Below are positions 57,721 to 64,000 of a stretch of 64,000 nucleotides of DNA, piece by piece. Made by a program: the position numbers and the translations under genes. Numbering within the stretch: position 1 is the first letter of the stretch; the number at the start of each line of letters is the position of its first letter. Source of the DNA: Pinus tabuliformis (lineage: Eukaryota; Streptophyta; Pinopsida; Pinales; Pinaceae); assembly GCA_031772625.1 (NCBI GenBank), contig CM062814.1, positions 366,331,750 to 366,395,749 of the forward strand, in the 5' to 3' direction. The notes under the pieces were generated by a model, which saw only the letters and a list, made by a program, of their open reading frames with translations, was not told the DNA's origin and did not search any database.

Positions 57721-59053
57721 CATGGTTGACAATGGTTAATTCTCATATTGAGATAATCCTTGCTACAACGCAACATTGGACCATGGTTGACCATGCTTGA
57801 GTATGATTGATTTTCATATAAAGAAAATATTTGTCATAATGTGATGTTGGAAAATGGTTGACCATGGTTGATTTTCATATTGAGACAATCATTGTCACAA
57901 TGTGACATTCAATCATGGTTTGCATTGATTGAACATGGTTGACCATGATTGATATTATAAACCCAAGGGAATAATAAACAAAAGGGATCAATACTAAAAT
58001 CTTAAAGGATTATGAACCCGAACGAATAATATTAAACCCAAGGGACTAATATTATAAACCTAAGGTATATAAATGCTAAGATAAATATTATAAACATTAA
58101 AATAAACCTTGTTTATAATGGTTGAGCATGGTTTATTTTCATATTGAGACAAACCTTGTCACAATGAGACATTGGAACATGGTTGACCATGCTTAATCGT
58201 GGTTGATTTTCATATCAACACAATCTTCGTCACAATGTGACACTCTCCCATGGTTGACCATGATTGAACATGGATGACAATGTTTAAATTTATAAAACAT
58301 GGTTGAACATGGTTTACTAAGGTTGACCATGATTGGCCATGGTTGGTCATGGTTGACCATGATTATCATATTGAAACAATCTTTGTCATAATATGATGTT
58401 GGAACATGGTTGAAACAATGATTGATTTTCATATTGGGACAATATTTGTCACAATGTGATGTAGGAGCATGGTTGACCATGATTAACCATAGTTGACCAT
58501 GAATGATTTTATAAAATATGATTGACGATGATTGACAAGGATTGAATTTTTAAAATAGGATTGACCAATGTGACCATGATCGATATTATAAATCCAAGGG
58601 AATAATAAAACTTAGGGATTAATACTAAAAACCCAAGGGAATAATATTAAACCCTACGAATATGAACCCTTGATTAATAAACCTAAGGGATTGATATTAT
58701 AAACCCAAGCAAATAATAAACCCAAGGGATAGAAATGATAAACCTAAGGGATATATACCCTAAGATAAATATTATAAACCCTAAAATAAACATGGTTGAC
58801 CATGGCTGATTTCCATATTAAGACAATCCTTGTTACAATGCAAATTTGGGCCATAGTTGACCATGATTGATTTTCATATTGAGAGAATCCTATCATAATG
58901 CAATGTTGAATCATGGTAGATTTTCATATTGAGATAATCATTATCACAATGCGAAATTTGACCATGGTTGACCATGGTTGGCTATGATTAACCATGTTAG
59001 ACCATGGTTGATATTATAAATCCAAGGGATTAATACTAAAACTCCAAGGAATT
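57721..59053. repeat. Complex satellite-like array, right part
   Basis: It continues the 55552 array with dozens of TTGACCATGG or TTGACCATGATTGA motifs, CACAATGTGAC blocks and AAACCCAAGGGA/AAACCCTAAGAT blocks. A higher-order unit of roughly 600-700 bp is suggested by the recurring order: motif-rich block, then the ATTATAAACCC block. Confidence 0.88.
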
Positions 59054-59057
59054 ATGT

Positions 59058-59645
59058 TGTTAGAAATTAATTAAGAGAACAATGAAATACATAGAAAACC
59101 GCTGAAACAAAAATAAAGAAACACATAAAACAAGAGAGGCACAAATATACATGGTTCACCTAATTTGGGTTACGTCTGTGGAGAAACAACCAATATTTAT
59201 TTTATATTATCCAAAAAATGAAGAGAAACAACCTATAACAAATCTATTGTAATTTCCTCTTCGCTCTCACACAACCTCCTGTCTCAGTCTCACTTAGAAT
59301 AATAATGCACAACCACAATACAATTCCCTCATATAAACCGAGGGTTTCCTTCTAGGGAAAAAACCCTAAATTAACATAACTTCTACCATCATATCATCTT
59401 CCTAATGAATGACCCAAATATACTATGAAATTACAATATTTGATAAGGTAATTTTTCATCTATTTTTTGCTTTGGGGGGCGGGGGGGGGGGATGGTGGCT
59501 CATAAAATGGTTTTTGTCCACCCTAGACCCCCATTACAATGATTAAATAGAAGGTGTTGCTACCCCGTTAGGAATAGGGATCCAGCTTGACTGAAACAAA
59601 AATCATTTGAACAATCAGGAAGATAATAAGGCTCCACACCCAATG
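59058..59645 (-). repeat. Copia-H 3' LTR
   Basis: It starts TGTTAGAAATT. The inner end is placed beside CCTCCCACTTT (59643-59660), which on the minus strand is AAAGTGGGAGG, a copia-type polypurine tract. It includes a G-rich run at 59473-59491. The inner border is approximate. Confidence 0.75.
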
Positions 59646-59649
59646 ACCT

Positions 59650-61700
59650 CCCACTTTGAGACTAATTATATAAAATCCATTGTTGCTTCACTTGTTAGAC
59701 AATGACTCCACTTGGAGCTGGTTGTCTCTCATCTTCACCATAATACTTTAATATCAATTGAAACTGAGCATAATCTCATTTTCTCCCTGGTTACAACTTT
59801 TTCTAACATATCTATAGGATTATGGCTAGTGTGTATATTTTCTAACTTCAACTGTCCATTTTCCAACATTAACTATACGAAATGGTAATTGAGTTGTATA
59901 TGTTTAATATTTGGATGAAATGTTGAGTTCTTTACAATATTAATGACACTTTTTTTGTAATTATATAACCTGCCCATCTCCTGCTCCTTTATGAATTCAT
60001 CCATAAAGCTTTGTAGCCAAATCACTTCTTTACTAGCCTCTGTAGCAGCAACATACTCTGATTCTATTGTTGAAAGTGCAACAATGTTTTGTAATTTTGA
60101 AACCCAACTCACATATGTTCCTCCTATAGTAAACATGTACCTCGTGGTGTTCCTTGTGTTATCTCTATCACCTATCATATTTGCATCAACATATCATTGT
60201 AGAGAGATATCTGAACCACCAAAGCATAATGCTTGATTCGTGGTACCTCCAAATACCTAAGAATCCACTTCACTGCCATCCAATATTCTTTTCTTGGAAT
60301 GTTCATATGCATACTTACAACTCTCACTGCATATGCAATATTAGGCCTTGTGCAAACCATTTCATACATTAAGCTTCCAACTGTTAATGCATATGGAACT
60401 TTACAATATAATCCATCTCTCTTAAGTGTACTAACTGGTTTTTCATACTGTATATTAACTTTTCCCAACAACTTTTCTATGTACTCACTCTAAGACAATG
60501 TTAATTTGTGATTTTTCTTGTCTCTAATTATTCTCATACTAAGGATTTCTTTTGCAACACCCAAATCCTTCATTACAAATGAATTTGCCAATTTTTCTTT
60601 CAGCATATTTATTTCCTGCATGTTAGACCCTACAACAAGCATGTCATATACATGCAATAACAATATAATATAACGCCATCATTTTTCTTTTTAAGATAAA
60701 CACAATGGTCAGAGTGAAATCTAGTATATCTTTGTTCAAACATAAACTTGTCAAATTTTAGATATCACTTCCTTAGAGTCTGTTTTAATCCATACATATC
60801 TTCTTCAATTTACACACTAATTTCTCCTTCCTTTTGACCTCATACTCTTGTGGTTGATTCATATATATTTCCTCCTCCAAATCTCCATGGAGAAAGGTTG
60901 TCTTTACATCTAAATGTGTAAGTTGCAAATCTTATGTTACCACTAGACTTAAAATAGTTATGATTAAAGTCATTTTAAGAACAGAAGAAAAAGTTTCATC
61001 AAATTTTATACCTTTCTTTTGTGCAAACCCCTTCACCACAACTCTAGCCTTATACCTTTGTTTTCCTCTTCCTTTAACTTGTAAACCCATTTATTCTGCA
61101 ATGTTGTTTTACGTGCAGGCAACTTGACTAAGTCCCAAGTATGGTTATGCATAAAGGAGTTCATCTCTTCATTCATGGCTTGCTCCCACTTCCTCCTAGT
61201 TTCTATCTACATTTCTTCTTCATATATTTATGGTTCGCTAAAATCAATCAACGATACATAATATAATGAAGGAGAGTATGGTTCAGGGGGTCTACTTATC
61301 TTGGTAGATATTCTAACACCATTTTCAGGTGTTTGAGGTGCATGTTGCTGTTGTGGTTGCTATTGTTGTTGTGTATGCTGATAGTTATAATTTTCAGGAA
61401 ACTTTACTTTTTCTGTGATCTCATCAAACACTGTGTATTGTTTTTTTCCTTTTCCTATTAATTTTCCTGCATTTGATCCTTATACAAGACATTTTCATTG
61501 AATATGACATCTCTTCTCCTAATGATTTTATGATTTTCATAATCATATAAGCGATAACTAAAATCATTAACACCATATCCAATAAAGGTACATTTCTTTG
61601 ATTTTTCCCCAAGATTTTCTCTATTTTATTTATTGATGTGGACAAAGGATTCACAATCAAAAGTCTTTAAAAATGAGTAGTTTACCTTTTTACCTATCCA
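59650..61700 (-). pseudogene. Copia-H RT and RNase H
   Basis: RNase H is open at 59873-60178 (MIGDRDNTRN, WVSKLQNIVALSTIESEYVA, EASKEVIWLQSF, HPNIKHIQLNYHF). The RT end is open at 60175-60471 (VGSLMYEMVCTRPNIAYAV, VKWILRYL). The RT core at 60480-61200 is heavily broken but keeps traces of motif A and YVDD-side blocks in several frames. The region 61424-61660 is the integrase-RT linker. The stop-rich state argues for an old copy. Confidence 0.85.
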
Positions 61701-62779
61701 TGCCTCATCCAGAATACCACCATCCAAGGAAATTGAAGGAGATATGTTTATTAGATAAATAATAGTATCTACAACATATTCCCAAAAATTTTAAGGGAAA
61801 TCCTGCATGCAATATCATGCACCTCGCACACTCCATGATTGTCCTGCTCATTATTTATGACACAACATTTTCTTGTGGTGTTCTCAGAATTGTCTTCTCT
61901 TTGAGAATTCCATACTCTAAGTAGTTTTTATCGAACTCTCTGCTACAATGTTCACCTCCATTTTCTGATCAAAGACACTTCAAATTCTTTCCTGTCTCAT
62001 TCTCAACCAAATATTTCCATTTCTTGAAAGTATCAAATACATCATATTTACTTCAAATACAATAAATCCAGGTTTTTCTAGTTGCATCATCAATAAAAGT
62101 AACATAATAGTGAGAGCCACCAAGAAATCATATTTGAGCAAGCCCCCATACATCTGTATGCTCAAGCTCTAATTTTTATCTCTTCTTTTCTTTCCCAACT
62201 CTAATAAGTCTCACTCTCTTTTTCTTTCCATAAACAAAATTCTCACTGAAATCCAAATCAACATGCTTCAAACGTGGCAACAAATTTCTTGAGTGAAGAA
62301 TCTACATCCCTTCTCACTCATATGCCCGAGCCTATAATGCCACAATGTCATATCTACTCCAGTGGAGGTTAAAGCCTTAACAAATTTAGAAATGATATTG
62401 CATAAATACAATGTACCAACTTTTTCTCCTTTGCTATTACTAGAGCTCCTTTCGTAACCTTCCACGTTTTGTCTGTAAAAGTAGTTACACGGCCTTCACC
62501 TCCCAACTGCCCTGTTGAAATTAGGTTTTTATTTATATCTTAAACATACCTTACTTCCTTCAATAACCATTGGTTTCCATTCTATTGATTTATAAAAAAC
62601 TTACCCATTCCAATGATTTTACATGGTTTATCATCATCAAGATGGACCTCTACAAAATATCCTTGAACATAGTCATGAAAATGTTTCCTATCTGGTGTGA
62701 CATGGAATGAGGCTCCTGAATCTGCCATCCAGGCATCAATAATATTCCCTAATGAAAGAATCAAAGCATATTTCAACAC
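61700..62779 (-). pseudogene. Copia-H protease and integrase
   Basis: The protease has AWMADSGASFHVTPDRKHF near 62730. The pre-integrase block is LWHYRLGHMSEKGCRFF near 62330. In integrase the first Asp is kept (HTDVWG, about 62155), the second is Glu (SENGGEH, about 61965), and the Glu position is a stop (after QENVVS, about 61850). Frameshifts lie near 62100. These losses would prevent integration. Confidence 0.85.
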
Positions 62780-63580
62780 ATTACTTGCACATTTGCTTCT
62801 TCATTATTTTCTTACTTCCCATCTCCTTCTTTTCCCTTCTCACATTTTCATTCTTTCTTCAAGTGTCCTTTCCTCCCACACTTCCAACACACTATCCTTG
62901 ATCTAGATTTGTATCTTCCTTTTCTTGAATTACTACGATTTCCTACTCTCCTTCCCCTTTCCATTTTTCTTCCCCTAGTCTCTGAAGTGAAAGCATTACC
63001 TGATGTCTCACTAGAGTTTTTTCATCACATTTCCTTGTTAAGGATGGCACCAACAACATCATTAAATTTAAAGTAATATATCAAGAGACAAAGTTTTAAT
63101 AACCATAACTAGGTCATTCTAACTTTCTAGCAATGAGCAAAAAAAGAATAGAGCCCTAAATTCATCATCAAAATTCACCCCTAGATAACTTAACCGATTG
63201 ATAACAATGTTAGATTCATATAAATGATCAACAATAGATCCACCTTCTAACATATTCATATTAAATAGACACTTTATAAGAAATACCTTATTTGAGGCTG
63301 AGGGTTTTTAATATAGTTTGGCCAATGTTGTCATTAAACCTTTTATTGTTGTTTCCTTTGAAATGTTGATTTCCACCAATGCTGCCAGACATAATTGTGT
63401 TATTCCTGGTGCCTTTCTGTTGAGAATCTCCCATTCTACATCTATCATACTTGTTGGCTTCTTTGATTTTCTGCTCAATAGTGGGTACATATCTTTCTGA
63501 TACACATAATTTTCCATTTTCATCTTCCATAGTTGGTAGATTTGGCCATTAAACCTATCATCTTCTACCATTGCTCCCAC
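62780..63580 (-). pseudogene. Copia-H gag
   Basis: Near the start (63580-63288, two frames) the sequence gives VEDDRFNGQIYQLWKMKME, KPTSMIDVEWEILNRKA and CLAALVEINISKETT, the copia gag (UBN2-like) beginning. The middle is degraded. The end near 62860-62980 is Arg/Lys-rich with a broken zinc knuckle (CWKCGRKGH-like positions near 62880). Confidence 0.8.
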
Positions 63581-63631
63581 TCGAACTAGGAACTCTTCTC
63601 TGCTGCAAGTTTATTAGCCAAATAAACCTTC

Positions 63632-63644
63632 AACTCTGATACCA
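63632..63644 (-). other. Copia-H primer-binding site
   Basis: The minus strand reads TGGTATCAGAGTT two or three bases after the LTR end. Eleven bases match the initiator tRNA-Met site. Confidence 0.88.
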
Positions 63645-63646
63645 GT

Positions 63647-64000
63647 TCTTATAAATTCATTAACAGAACAATGAAATACATAAAATATTACGGAATTATA
63701 CATAAACACATAAAACAAGAGAGACAAAGATATACATGTTTCATCCAATTTGGGCTATAACCATGGAGAAATATCCATTCCTTCCTTTTATGTTATCCAA
63801 CAAAATGAAGAGATACAACCTACAACATATACGTTATAATTCCCTCTTCATTCTCACACAGCCTCCTCTCTCACTCTCGCTCAGAGTAATATTGCACAAC
63901 TGCAATACAATTCCCTCACACAAACCAAGGGTTGCCTTCTACGGAAAGAAAACATAAATAAAAATTACTTCTACCATCACATCATCAACCTAATGAATGA
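63647..64000 (-). repeat. Copia-H 5' LTR (partial)
   Basis: It matches 59058-59415 with moderate divergence and runs off the window end. Confidence 0.88.

Larger units (their letters stand above)
59058..64000 (-). mobile_element. Copia-H: Ty1/copia element, 5' end beyond the window
   Basis: Direct repeats at 59058 and 63647 share AACAATGAAATACATA, ACACATAAAACAAGAGAG and ACAATACAATTCCCTCA. Between them on the minus strand are gag, protease, integrase, RT and RNase H in copia order. The 5' LTR is cut by the window end, so a target duplication cannot be tested. All domains are broken by stops and frameshifts. Confidence 0.93.

Noticed and set aside
55552-59053. Centromeric satellite
   Set aside because: The array is short, irregular and interrupted; nothing in the sequence marks a centromere.
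59473-59491. G-rich run as a polypurine tract for Copia-H
   Set aside because: It lies on the wrong strand and inside the LTR; the tract near 59643-59660 fits better.
1-64000. tRNA or rRNA genes
   Set aside because: The only tRNA-like matches are primer-binding sites of retrotransposons; no cloverleaf or rRNA sequence was recognised.

Overview
This is a repeat-packed stretch of a large plant nuclear genome. Plant-type LTR retrotransposons, a plant LINE with an RNase H domain, spliced plant gene relics (BAHD acyltransferase, PPR, SUVR3-like SET domain) and telobox-like repeats all point to a seed plant. The element density and decay would fit a conifer-sized genome, but that is inference. I see no intact gene: every recognisable reading frame carries stops, frameshifts or lost catalytic residues.

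Layout. 1-4640: 3' part of a plant L1-type LINE (RT, zinc-binding region, RNase H, long 3' region). 4641-8511: AT-rich DNA with a Ty3 gag relic and a PPR relic. 8512-14447: complete Ty1/copia element (Copia-A, minus strand, 178-bp LTRs, AAAAT target duplication) whose leader holds a sense-oriented fragment of a SUVR3-like histone methyltransferase gene. 14443-16770: AT-rich DNA, an LTR-like relic and a solo LTR with TTAAC duplications.

16770-42540 is a nest of insertions, all identified from junctions. Gypsy-E (minus, 38796-42540) is interrupted in its integrase by the LTR of Gypsy-B (body 16770-19258; LTR split as 19259-19740 and 38225-38795). That LTR is split by Gypsy-C (minus, 19741-38219, 2.56-kb LTRs, ACTTC duplication), which carries an extra RNase H domain upstream of RT. 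Gypsy-C is in turn interrupted by Copia-D (plus, 22650-28385). Gypsy-E also contains TIR-F (39913-41266), a DNA element with ~200-bp inverted repeats and an ORF of in-frame 41-residue repeats.

42541-46440: AT-rich DNA with a 598-bp foldback element, a (TA)n tract, a near-perfect 170-bp hairpin, a 130-bp tandem duplication, a polypurine stretch and a ~60-bp minisatellite. 46440-52972 (minus): a BAHD acyltransferase pseudogene split inside its second recognised exon by Gag-G, an LTR element that encodes gag and a G-patch-like segment but no recognisable pol. 53000-55550: very AT-rich, no genes. 55552-59053: a complex satellite-like array built on TTGACCATGG motifs and telobox-like AAACCCTAA, interrupted by a 1.6-kb solo LTR (ATAAA duplication). 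59058-64000: Copia-H (minus), running off the window inside its 5' LTR.

The parts do not form a pathway. The window records successive insertions, gene capture and gene disruption. Most copia lesions are in-frame stops rather than frameshifts, which would fit methylation-driven decay.
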